From: Flavivirga amylovorans
GTDB lineage: Bacteria; Bacteroidota; Bacteroidia; Flavobacteriales; Flavobacteriaceae
Direction of reading: 5' to 3'
NCBI RefSeq assembly: GCF_030540875.1
Contig: NZ_JAUOEM010000001.1
Coordinates: forward strand, 372,001 to 436,000
Length of the DNA: 64,000 nucleotides
Position numbers and translations under genes: made by a program. Positions 44,254 to 52,480 of this stretch are shown here, one piece after another. Every line of letters starts with the position of its first letter. Position 1 is the first letter of the stretch. The notes below the pieces were generated by a model. That model saw nothing but the letters and a program-made list of their open reading frames with translations. It had not been told where the DNA came from and ran no database searches.

Positions 44254-45122
44254 TGACTTCGCTCTCTCAAGACATAAAAGATAAATTGTCTAGACTTAAT
44301 GTTCTAGAAAAAATTATAGTTATTAACGCTATTGTTTTTGTATTAGGGCTACTTTTAAAATCTAATTTACGCTGGTTTGAATTACCTAGTGACTTTGCTG
44401 ATTTTATAGTAAAACCTTGGACGATTATTACTTATGCTTTTTTACATTACGATTTTTGGCATCTTTTTTTTAATATGCTTTGGCTTTACTTTATCGGACG
44501 TATGCTTTTAAATCTATTTAGTCCTAAAATGGCACTAAATATTTATTTTTTAGGTGCTATGGCTGGAGGTTTGCTGTATATGTTATGTTATACAGTGTTT
44601 CCTAATGTATTTCAAACAAATTCAAGTTTGTTAGGTGCTTCAGCTGCAATTAGAGCTTTATTGATTTTTCTTTGTGCTTATATGCCTAATCAAGAGATTC
44701 GCTTTTTTACATTTAATTTAAAACTCTGGTATGTTGGAGTGGCTATTACAGTAATTGATGTTTTTGGGGTGTTTTCTGGTATTAATGACCCAATAGGAGG
44801 AAATCCAGGTGGTAACTTAGCACATCTTGGAGGTGTTTTGTTAGGCTATTTTTACGCAAAACAATTATTAAAAGGTAATGATATAGGCAGAGGTTTTGAA
44901 GGCTTAGTCGATCTGATTTTAGGGTTTTTTAAATCATCGAAAAAAGGACCTTTAAAAACAGTTCATAAAAATAAATCTAAAGTAGGAGGGTATACTAAAT
45001 CTGATTTTAATGAGTTTAATAATCAAAAGAAAATAGACGTTATTTTAGATAAGATAAGTAAAAGTGGTTATGATAGTCTAACTGCCGAGGAAAAAGAATT
45101 TTTATTTAAAGCAGGAAAATAG
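44253..45122 (+). CDS. Rhomboid-family protein (second) with C-terminal extension
   Basis: 289 residues. The rhomboid core has HYDFWHLFFNMLWLYFIGRML, the active Ser region LLGASAAIRALL (GASA instead of the usual GASG) and the His in NLAHLGGVLLGYF. After the last helix ~75 hydrophilic residues follow, ending in KIDVILDKISKSGYDSLTAEEKEFL, a short helical module seen in flavobacterial rhomboids (DUF6576-like). The core Ser and His are kept, so activity is likely. The tandem rhomboids are co-translated. Confidence 0.9.
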   Translation: MTSLSQDIKDKLSRLNVLEKIIVINAIVFVLGLLLKSNLRWFELPSDFADFIVKPWTIITYAFLHYDFWHLFFNMLWLYFIGRMLLNLFSPKMALNIYFLGAMAGGLLYMLCYTVFPNVFQTNSSLLGASAAIRALLIFLCAYMPNQEIRFFTFNLKLWYVGVAITVIDVFGVFSGINDPIGGNPGGNLAHLGGVLLGYFYAKQLLKGNDIGRGFEGLVDLILGFFKSSKKGPLKTVHKNKSKVGGYTKSDFNEFNNQKKIDVILDKISKSGYDSLTAEEKEFLFKAGK

Positions 45123-45295
45123 CATTATCAAAGAGGGGCAATAAATAATCGTGGATTTAGTGGGAGGAATTCATTCGTTAATCGAAAATTTTTAGTAAGA
45201 AAATATTTATATTTTATCTTCCCAGTGAATTAAAAGCTTCAGATTTTAGAATTTTAATATTTAAGAGGGATTCAATTGATTAGCTTAATCTAAAA

Positions 45296-45358
45296 CAAAA
45301 TTAATTTATCTATTCGCTTTCTAATAAAATGAATAGATAAACTCAAAGCATAATTTTG
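45296..45358 (+). promoter_or_regulatory. Two-part inverted repeat covering a TAATTTTG promoter box
   Basis: CAAAATTA and TTTATCTATTC (45296-45315) are mirrored by GAATAGATAAA and TAATTTTG (45331-45358). The last arm is also an exact TAnnTTTG box, 30 bases before the ATG at 45389. The overlap suggests an operator or a structure influencing this promoter. The remainder of the 45123-45388 gap shows nothing coding. Confidence 0.5.
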
Positions 45359-45388
45359 TTCATAGATTAATGGTCTTCGAATGATACT

Positions 45389-46417
45389 ATGAAAAAACTA
45401 AGTTTTATTAATAAAATTATCTATTTCATAAATGTAATTGTGGCTGTTTTGCTGTTACTTTCATTTGCCTTACCGTTTTTACCACCAAAGACATTTTCTA
45501 TATTATCAGTACTAAATTTAGGTGTTTCACTTTTAATACTAATTAATGCATTATTCTTTTTATACTGGTTAATAAAGCTTAAAAGACAATTAATATTATC
45601 ATTATTTGTCCTTTGTATAGGGTATATTTCTTTTGGCTCTTTATACAAGTTTTCTTCTTCAAAAACTGTAGAAAACCATAATAATATAAAGATTATGAAT
45701 TACAATGTTAGGTTATTTAACCTTTACGATTGGATTCCTGAAAAAAATGTAGAAAACAAAATTGTCGATTTTATTAAGACACAAGCTCCAGACATTTTAA
45801 GTATTCAAGAGTACCACCCTCATGAAAATATAAATCTTTCTTTTTTTAAGTATAAATATGAAAAACTTTCTGGAAGCAAAACAAGATATGGGCAAGCTAT
45901 TTTCTCGCAATACCCTATTGTAAACTCAGGCTCGATTGAGTTTCCAGATACAGCTAACAATGCTATTTTTGCCGATGTTATAAAAGGAACAGATACTATT
46001 AGGATATATAATATTCACTTAGAGTCATTGCGTATAAATACGAACGTTGAAACGCTTAAAAATGAAGATTCCGAACGCCTTTTTAATCGTATTGGAGCTA
46101 CTTTTAAAATGCAGCAGTTTCAGACAGAGTTATTTTTATTGCATAAAAAACAATGCACATACAAAATGATTATTTGTGGGGATTTTAATAACACAACATT
46201 CTCTTATGTGTATAGAAAAATTAAAAGTGATTTAAACGATACGTTTAAAGAAGCTGGTAACGGGTTTGGGCGTACTTACGATTTTAGATTTTTCCCTATA
46301 CGAATTGATTTTATTTTCGCCGACAAAGCATTTTCTGTAAATGGTTTTAAGACTTTTAATGAGCATTACTCAGATCATTATCCTATCATGACTACGCTTA
46401 GTTTTGACGAACAGTGA
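45389..46417 (+). CDS. Membrane-anchored endonuclease/exonuclease/phosphatase family protein
   Basis: 342 residues. Three N-terminal membrane helices (residues ~8-90) are followed by an EEP domain outside or inside the membrane: KIMNYNVRLFN, the metal-binding Glu in SIQEYHP, IYNIHLES, the Asp-Asn pair in ICGDFNNT, IDFIFADK and the final SDHYPI. All catalytic residues are present. The family includes nucleases and phospholipid phosphatases; the membrane anchor hints at a lipid or extracellular substrate. The substrate is not known. Confidence 0.9.
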   Translation: MKKLSFINKIIYFINVIVAVLLLLSFALPFLPPKTFSILSVLNLGVSLLILINALFFLYWLIKLKRQLILSLFVLCIGYISFGSLYKFSSSKTVENHNNIKIMNYNVRLFNLYDWIPEKNVENKIVDFIKTQAPDILSIQEYHPHENINLSFFKYKYEKLSGSKTRYGQAIFSQYPIVNSGSIEFPDTANNAIFADVIKGTDTIRIYNIHLESLRINTNVETLKNEDSERLFNRIGATFKMQQFQTELFLLHKKQCTYKMIICGDFNNTTFSYVYRKIKSDLNDTFKEAGNGFGRTYDFRFFPIRIDFIFADKAFSVNGFKTFNEHYSDHYPIMTTLSFDEQ

Positions 46418-46517
46418 GAAACCTCAGTGTTAGTAATTGAAAGCTTATTATTTAAACTGTAATCTATTTATTTTATTTAATCTCTGTGCAAATTCTGCGA
46501 ATGTTTATATCATTATT

Positions 46518-46826
46518 TTACATGAACGAACAATCTACAATATCAGATATAATATGTATTACCAAACCTAAACCAATTAGACGTGTCTTTTTTGGTAGTA
46601 AAAGAATAAGGTATATTACCATGGCATAATAGGAGTGTAGCGGATGAAAATTAATACTACACCTATTAGGATCAAAAACGGGATTTGCTAGCAAGTGATC
46701 TAAATCGATACTCATACCAGAAAACATAATAAAAAAGGCTAACTGCCAATTGGGTTTATACCAAATTAACGCAACAGCCAGAGGAATTAAAATATGGCAC
46801 CCATAATGAACAGTAGTTTGTAGCAT
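46518..46826 (-). CDS. DUF6122 membrane protein
   Basis: 102 residues, about three or four membrane helices. The polar block SGMSIDLDHLLANPVFDPNR and the later FHPLHSYY and HIISDIVDC resemble the D-x-DH and His motifs of YdjM-type membrane-bound metal-dependent hydrolases, so a metal site is possible. The start overlaps the WbqC gene stop by one base. Function unknown. Confidence 0.75.
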   Translation of the reverse strand: MLQTTVHYGCHILIPLAVALIWYKPNWQLAFFIMFSGMSIDLDHLLANPVFDPNRCSINFHPLHSYYAMVIYLILLLPKKTRLIGLGLVIHIISDIVDCSFM

Positions 46827-47449
46827 TATTGAGTTATTAGGGTTTGAGATTCTAAATAGTTTAAAGTATTTGGGCCTTCATTAAAAAGTAGATCTAAAAT
46901 ACTTAGGTTGGGGATAAAACCATGTTTGTTGTTAAATACCTGAGTGTAGGTGTCGAAATTTTGATAGGGCTCTTTTTTGGCATTAACTAAACTTCTGAAA
47001 TCTGTTTTATCATCAACTATTTTTTGAAAAGTTTCAGATTTAGATGTATTCAGTTCTAATTGTAAGCAATCACAAATAACTTGAAGACATTTAAAATTAT
47101 AATCTAGAATATAGTCCATTTTTGTGTTAAACAAAGGTTGGAGTTCGTCTTCATAATATTCAAAAAAAGGAGATGTTCTATACGCAGAAAGTAATGATTT
47201 CCAATGAAGGCTTTGCCATTTTTCTTCGTTAAATATTTTTACATCACGGTATTTTTGACGGTTTTTTTGTGAATGAATTACAGGAATGTTTAAAGTAAGT
47301 TTCCCGTTAGCTCCGTAGATATGGGTACGATTCCTGTAAGTTTGTTTTAGAAAATTATCATCTGTTTCATACACAATAGTCTTAGCTTTTATCATGGCGA
47401 CAAAATGTGCTATGCTAGGAAAATATGTTGGATGGATAATAATGTTCAT
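46826..47449 (-). CDS. WbqC family protein
   Basis: 207 residues. The opening IIHPTYFPSIAHFVAM and YRNRTHIYGANGKLTLNIPV are typical of the WbqC-like family, as is FFEYYEDELQPLF. WbqC proteins occur in O-antigen and other glycan loci and may act on amino-sugar nucleotides, but activity is not firmly known. In flavobacteria the gene follows lepB, as here after a 119-base gap containing palindromic repeats. Confidence 0.85.
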   Translation of the reverse strand: MNIIIHPTYFPSIAHFVAMIKAKTIVYETDDNFLKQTYRNRTHIYGANGKLTLNIPVIHSQKNRQKYRDVKIFNEEKWQSLHWKSLLSAYRTSPFFEYYEDELQPLFNTKMDYILDYNFKCLQVICDCLQLELNTSKSETFQKIVDDKTDFRSLVNAKKEPYQNFDTYTQVFNNKHGFIPNLSILDLLFNEGPNTLNYLESQTLITQ

Positions 47450-47464
47450 TATTTATCAATTGTC

Positions 47465-47561
47465 ATTCCTGCCTTTCGTCTTCGCTCAAGATAAACTATA
47501 GCAGGAATCTACTTAATAAAATTCAGGTTTCAATTCATAAGATTCCTGCCTTCGCAGGAAT
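47465..47561. repeat. Cluster of ATTCCTGC/GCAGGAAT palindromes
   Basis: ATTCCTGC at 47465 pairs with GCAGGAAT at ~47501, and GATTCCTGCCTTCGCAGGAA at 47541-47560 is a tight hairpin. Both use the same arms as 514-533. The cluster fills the lepB-WbqC gap and may act as an attenuator or REP-like unit. Confidence 0.65.
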
Positions 47562-47568
47562 AATAAAT

Positions 47569-49152
47569 TTAACTATTCGCTTTTTTACGTGTTCTCCATT
47601 TGTTAAATCCAATCCATCCAAATAATAAGACAAGAAATGGAATAAGAAAAGAGGTCGCTTTACCGCTACCGCTAACTGTTGTAAAGAAACGTTCCCAGCG
47701 TGGGTTTTTTAAACCATCCCAACTCATCCAAATAAATACTGGTTTTCCAACAACATGGTCAAAAGGAACAAACCCCCAAGCACGTGCATCAATAGAGTTA
47801 TGGCGATTATCCCCCATCATCCAATAATAATTTTGTTTGAAAGTATACGTTTTTGCTACTTCTCCGTTAATAAAAATCTGATTTCCTTCTACTCGTAAAT
47901 CATTACCTTCATATTCGGTAATGACTCGTTTGTATAATGGTAATACTTCTAAGTTTATATCAATCGTTTTTCCTTCCTCTGGTATATATAAAGGTCCGAA
48001 AAAATCAACATTCCATTTATAATTAGGATCATGAGGAAAGATGTTAGGATCTCTTACACCTTTTTCTTTTTTATTTGGTGTAATACTAGCAACATTAGGA
48101 TGATTTTTAAACTTTGCTAGTGCTTCATCCGAAACTGCTGAAAAGTAGTACGTGTTTTGTTGATTTATGATTCCAAAATGATCCGTTATATCATAACGAT
48201 CTTTAAGATATTTTGCGTTGAATTGACTCGTTTTTGGTTGTACATAGTAACTAAATTGTAAATGAGCTCTATCTGGCAATACATTTTGTTTCCCATTTAT
48301 ATATACATAACCATTTCTAACTTCTAATGAATCACCAGCAACAGCGACACATCGTTTTACCAAGTTGGTTTTTTTATCAATAGGTTTGTAATAGTTTCTA
48401 TCTGGATGAAAATCATTCATATCCAGCAACGTATCTGCTGGTTGATTAAAAACGACTATTTCATTTCTGTCTATTTTTTCGAATCCTGGAAATCTTAAAT
48501 ATGGTAATTGCAATTTATTTATCCAAGACGTTTTTCTTTCTTCAAAGTTGTCGTTAAATAGGTACGATTTTGTTCCTAATTTAGGAATGGTGTCATGCAC
48601 CATAGGGGCTCCAACAGTTGTCATAGGTATTCTGGCGCCATAATGAAATTTGCTTACAAAAAGGAAGTCTCCAACTAGTAAAGATTTTTCTAATGATGAT
48701 GATGGTATTGTAAAAGGTTGTATGAAGTATGTATGAACTATAGTTGCAGCTACAATAGCAAATAAAATGGAGCTAACCCAGTCTCCCCCTGATGTTTTAG
48801 GTTGTAAACTTCTGTTATCAACATAGGTAACGTCTGCTACGTAATTTAGATAATAATTGTAGAAACCAAGTGTTGCAATAGCTAAAAAAGTATCTACAGG
48901 CATATTTTTTCCAAAACTTCTGGCGGTTTCTACCCAAACGACTGGAAACATAATAAGGTTTACTATTGGTAAAAATAATAAGATGATCCACCACCAAGGG
49001 CGGCTTATAATTTTCAACAAAACAATACCATTATATACAGGTACAAACGCTTTCCAAGCTTGATGACCTGCTTTTGTGTAAAGTTTCCAAGTACCTAAGC
49101 CATGAATTACTTGAATAATCAATATGAATATAAACCATTGCGTAAGTGTCAT
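47569..49152 (-). CDS. lepB: Signal peptidase I, large flavobacterial type
   Basis: 527 residues. The first ~115 are a helical membrane domain of DUF5684 type. The S26 protease domain follows: FTIPSSSLEKSLLVGDFLFVSK with the catalytic Ser, NLVKRCVAVAGDSLEV with the catalytic Lys, and MGDNRHNSIDARAWGFVP. A ~130-residue insertion lies between the last two blocks, which accounts for the size. It removes signal peptides from exported proteins. A TAGGTTTG box lies 32 bases before the ATG, after dapB. Confidence 0.95.
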   Translation of the reverse strand: MTLTQWFIFILIIQVIHGLGTWKLYTKAGHQAWKAFVPVYNGIVLLKIISRPWWWIILLFLPIVNLIMFPVVWVETARSFGKNMPVDTFLAIATLGFYNYYLNYVADVTYVDNRSLQPKTSGGDWVSSILFAIVAATIVHTYFIQPFTIPSSSLEKSLLVGDFLFVSKFHYGARIPMTTVGAPMVHDTIPKLGTKSYLFNDNFEERKTSWINKLQLPYLRFPGFEKIDRNEIVVFNQPADTLLDMNDFHPDRNYYKPIDKKTNLVKRCVAVAGDSLEVRNGYVYINGKQNVLPDRAHLQFSYYVQPKTSQFNAKYLKDRYDITDHFGIINQQNTYYFSAVSDEALAKFKNHPNVASITPNKKEKGVRDPNIFPHDPNYKWNVDFFGPLYIPEEGKTIDINLEVLPLYKRVITEYEGNDLRVEGNQIFINGEVAKTYTFKQNYYWMMGDNRHNSIDARAWGFVPFDHVVGKPVFIWMSWDGLKNPRWERFFTTVSGSGKATSFLIPFLVLLFGWIGFNKWRTRKKANS

Positions 49153-49183
49153 AATCTTAAAATTTTAATTTTTTGTTAGTAGT

Positions 49184-49191
49184 CAAACCTA
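49184..49191 (-). promoter_or_regulatory. -7 box TAGGTTTG of lepB
   Basis: CAAACCTA on the plus strand; a TTG (49215-49213) 21 bases further upstream may be the -33 element. Confidence 0.6.
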
Positions 49192-49218
49192 TTAACGTTG
49201 TTACAGATTCATCAAGTA

Positions 49219-49923
49219 TTAACCAATATTTAACACATCGTTCATTGTAAAAACACCCGTTTTTCCAACGATCCATTCTGCCGCAATTACCGCACCTAAG
49301 GCAAACCCTTGTCTTGTATGTGCAATATGTTCTATAGAAATAGTGTCTACTTCGCTTTCGTAATTAATTGAATGAGTTCCAGGAACATCTTCAATACGTT
49401 TTGAAACTATTGGAATTGTGGTTTCATCGCTTTCATTTAATTTCCAGTTATCATAACTAGTGTGTTGCGAAATAATATCGTTAGCTAAAGAGATAGCTGT
49501 GCCACTTGGTGCATCTAGTTTTTGTGTATGGTGAATTTCTTCCATACTAACATTGTATTGTTTAAGTGTACTCATCATTTTTGCAAGCGTTTTATTAAGC
49601 TCGAAAAATATGTTAACTCCTAAACTATAATTTGATGCATAAATAAATGCTCCTTTTTTCTCTTTGCATAAAGCGACAGCATTATCATAATTGTCTAACC
49701 AGCCTGTTGTTCCTGAGATAACAGGTACTTGATTATTCAGACAGTTAGAGATATTATTATATGCTACGGTAGGAATACTAAAATCGATGGCTACGTCTGC
49801 TCTTGTAATATCGTAATCTTTGTCGTCTTTATCGACTGTTAATATGATATTATGTCCCCGCTTGATGGCAATTTGTTCAATGGTTTTTCCCATTTTTCCG
49901 TAACCAAGTAAAGCTATATTCAT
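49219..49923 (-). CDS. dapB: 4-hydroxy-tetrahydrodipicolinate reductase
   Basis: Lysine/diaminopimelate pathway enzyme using NAD(P)H. 234 residues: Rossmann start LLGYGKMGKTIEQ, SGTTGW, and EIHHTQKLDAPSGTA with the catalytic His-His and Lys. Diaminopimelate also feeds peptidoglycan. It begins right after the DUF5683 gene ends (no gap) and precedes lepB, a conserved order in this family. Confidence 0.96.
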   Translation of the reverse strand: MNIALLGYGKMGKTIEQIAIKRGHNIILTVDKDDKDYDITRADVAIDFSIPTVAYNNISNCLNNQVPVISGTTGWLDNYDNAVALCKEKKGAFIYASNYSLGVNIFFELNKTLAKMMSTLKQYNVSMEEIHHTQKLDAPSGTAISLANDIISQHTSYDNWKLNESDETTIPIVSKRIEDVPGTHSINYESEVDTISIEHIAHTRQGFALGAVIAAEWIVGKTGVFTMNDVLNIG

Positions 49924-50541
49924 CTAAAATTTAAAATTTAAAGTTAATCCGAGATTGCTGGTTGCATCTAATTCGTTGAATTTGTAATGTGGTGCAAGTG
50001 ATAAGTTTTCATCTACGTTATATTGTAATAAATGAGCGTCTACATTGGCATCAATTATATTTAAAGCATAAAGGCCTACGGTTACCAAAAGAGCAATTTC
50101 TTTGTTTTTTCTAAAAAACTTTTGTCCTCTTTCTAAACTTTCTGTAGAAACTCTCGGATCTGTTAATCGCACGCCGTTAGAGAAATAAAATTCATCATCT
50201 TCGAAACCAGCTAACCTCCTCTTGTAAGCATCTCTATATCTATTATATTCTCTGTTATTTCTCACATAAAAATAAACTCCTGTACCAATAGCACCATAAA
50301 CTAATGGGATTTTCCAATATTTTTTATTGTAGGCTTGACCCAGTCCTGGTAATATGGCTGAATAGAATGCCGCTTTGGCAGGAGATAAGGGGTTTATAGG
50401 ATCTTTAACTTCTATAATAGAATCTATAACAATTTCTTTTGAATGTTTTTTTCTTTTCTTTTCTTTTTCTTGTGCTATTGTTGAAAAACAAAATAAAAAT
50501 GCAAAAATACTAGCTATTAGATATTTACTTGGCACCGTCAA
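49924..50541 (-). CDS. DUF5683 domain protein, exported
   Basis: 205 residues with a signal peptide (YLIASIFAFLFCFSTIAQ), a basic linker (KEKKRKKHSK) and a domain holding a short hydrophobic hairpin (NPLSPAKAAFYSAILPGLGQAYNKKYWKIPLVYGAI). Further hydrophobic stretches follow. The family sits between parB and dapB in flavobacteria; its function is unknown. Start overlaps parB by 17 bases. Confidence 0.85.
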   Translation of the reverse strand: MTVPSKYLIASIFAFLFCFSTIAQEKEKKRKKHSKEIVIDSIIEVKDPINPLSPAKAAFYSAILPGLGQAYNKKYWKIPLVYGAIGTGVYFYVRNNREYNRYRDAYKRRLAGFEDDEFYFSNGVRLTDPRVSTESLERGQKFFRKNKEIALLVTVGLYALNIIDANVDAHLLQYNVDENLSLAPHYKFNELDATSNLGLTLNFKF

Positions 50542-51436
50542 TTAATTTTTTAATACGATTAAAATCTTCTTCAGAATGGAATGGAATCGTAATTTTTCCT
50601 TTTCCATTTTTAGAAACTTTAACGTCAATTTTATGTCCAAAGTATTCAGAAAATGTGCTAATACCTTTTTTTATAAATTTAGGGGTGTCTTCAGTTTTTT
50701 CTTTTTTAGGTGCAACTTCTACTACTTGAGTATCATTAAAGTTACGAACTAGGTTTTCAGTTTCTCTAACAGAGAGTTTATTTGATAGTATCTTTTCGTA
50801 AATATCTAGTTGTATGGTTGTGTCTTCAATATTAATGATGGCACGTCCGTGTCCCATAGAAATAAAACCATCACGCATGCCTGTTTGGATAATTGGATCC
50901 AGCTTTAATAGACGTAAGTAATTTGCTATGGTGGAGCGTTTTTTTCCAACACGCTCACTCATTTGTTCTTGTGTTAAATTGATTTCATCAATTAAACGTT
51001 GATATGATAAGGCAATTTCAATAGGATCTAAATCTTGGCGTTGAATGTTTTCAACCAATGCCATTTCTAGTGATTCCTGATCATTGGCAATTCTAATGTA
51101 AGCAGGAATTGTTTTTAAACCTATTGATTTAGAAGCTCTAAAACGACGCTCTCCAGAAACTAACTGAAAGTTGTTAAAATCTAACTTCCTAACAGTAATA
51201 GGTTGAATAATCCCTAATTCTTTAATAGATGATGCTAATTCACGTAAGGATTCTTCACTAAAATTAGTACGTGGTTGAAAAGGATTAACTTCAATGGAGT
51301 CAATATCCAATTCAACTATATTCCCAATAACTTTATCGGCGTTTTTGTCCTGTACCGATTGAATATCGTTTTCAGGATCTTTTAATAATGCAGATAAACC
51401 TCTACCTAAAGCTTGTTTTTTTGTTGCCTTAGCCAT
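50525..51436 (-). CDS. parB: Chromosome partitioning protein ParB
   Basis: 303 residues: NPFQPRTNFSEESLRELASS and GERRFRASK of the N-terminal CTPase domain, ALVENIQRQDLDPIEIALSY, then the helix-turn-helix TQEQMSERVGKKRSTIANYLRLL that reads parS, and a C-terminal dimerisation segment. It starts 5 bases after parA. No good parS was found nearby (see rejected items). Confidence 0.97.
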   Translation of the reverse strand: MAKATKKQALGRGLSALLKDPENDIQSVQDKNADKVIGNIVELDIDSIEVNPFQPRTNFSEESLRELASSIKELGIIQPITVRKLDFNNFQLVSGERRFRASKSIGLKTIPAYIRIANDQESLEMALVENIQRQDLDPIEIALSYQRLIDEINLTQEQMSERVGKKRSTIANYLRLLKLDPIIQTGMRDGFISMGHGRAIINIEDTTIQLDIYEKILSNKLSVRETENLVRNFNDTQVVEVAPKKEKTEDTPKFIKKGISTFSEYFGHKIDVKVSKNGKGKITIPFHSEEDFNRIKKLIDGAK

Positions 51437-51441
51437 AATAC

Positions 51442-52206
51442 TTAGGAATTTTTATTGATAATTTCTTTTGCCAAACTTAAGTAATTGTTAGCACCTTTAC
51501 TACTGGCATCATAATTAATTATAGTTTCTCCATAACTTGGAGCTTCACTTAGCCGTACATTACGCTGAATAATGGTTTGAAACACCATGTTGTTAAAATG
51601 TTTTTGAACTTCTTCAACAACTTGATTAGATAATCTTAATCGCGCATCGTACATCGTTAATAATAGGCCTTCAATATCCAGTTCTGGATTATGAATTTTT
51701 TGAACACTTTTTATGGTATTCAATAGTTTTCCTAATCCTTCCAATGCAAAATATTCACATTGTATTGGTATTACAACCGCATCAGCTGCTGTTAAAGCGT
51801 TTAATGTTAGTAGACCTAATGATGGGGCACAATCAATTAAAATATAATCGTAATCGTTTTGAATATCAGCTAAAGCCTTTTTTAACATGTATTCGCGTGC
51901 ATCTTTATCAACAAGTTCTATTTCAATAGCAACTAAGTCAATATGTGCAGGAATAATGTCTAGGTTAGGCGATTCCGTTTTCATAATAGTTTCTCTAACC
52001 GAATTAGAGTGCTCTAAAAGTTGGTAGGTTCCTATTTCTATAGAGTCGATATCTATTCCGATTCCTGAAGTTGCATTTGCCTGAGGGTCAGCATCTATTA
52101 ATAATACTTTTTTTTCCAGAACTCCAAGTGAAGCTGCTAAATTTATAGACGTTGTTGTTTTACCAACACCTCCTTTTTGATTAGCAATTGCAATAATTTT
52201 ACCCAT
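51442..52206 (-). CDS. parA: Chromosome partitioning ATPase ParA/Soj
   Basis: 254 residues, standard length. Deviant Walker A NQKGGVGKTTTSINL at 9-23, IDADPQANATSGIG and IDCAPSLGLLTLNAL are intact. ParA binds DNA in the ATP state and moves ParB-parS complexes. The gene is followed by parB. Upstream lie a MITE-like element and a ParA paralogue on the same strand. Confidence 0.97.
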   Translation of the reverse strand: MGKIIAIANQKGGVGKTTTSINLAASLGVLEKKVLLIDADPQANATSGIGIDIDSIEIGTYQLLEHSNSVRETIMKTESPNLDIIPAHIDLVAIEIELVDKDAREYMLKKALADIQNDYDYILIDCAPSLGLLTLNALTAADAVVIPIQCEYFALEGLGKLLNTIKSVQKIHNPELDIEGLLLTMYDARLRLSNQVVEEVQKHFNNMVFQTIIQRNVRLSEAPSYGETIINYDASSKGANNYLSLAKEIINKNS

Positions 52207-52295
52207 GAAATGATTTGGTTTTGTTATATTTTATATAAGCTTTTTGTATAAAAAAATATGAGCGAAAGGTAATGATTTTTGATAAAAAAAACAGT

Positions 52296-52455
52296 GAACT
52301 CATTTAGACTTTTTCAATTTGCTAAAAAATGGCTGTTTTCAGCTCTGTTTTTGTCTTTTTTTCCTTCCGTAGCTCTGCTATACAACTCAAAAAAGTCTTC
52401 AACATAGGCAAAAACTTCTAATTTTCGCTTAAATCCAAAAAGTCTAAATGAGTTC
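52296..52455. mobile_element. MITE-like element, copy 2 (160 bp)
   Basis: Terminal inverted repeats GAACTCATTTAGACTTTTT (19 bases) match perfectly at both ends. AGT lies directly outside both ends. The body is ~98% identical to 27407-27565. It lies between parA and the fused ParA paralogue and could end transcription of the latter by forming a long hairpin. Confidence 0.82.
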
Positions 52456-52480
52456 AGTATTAATCTATTTTTAATAATAA

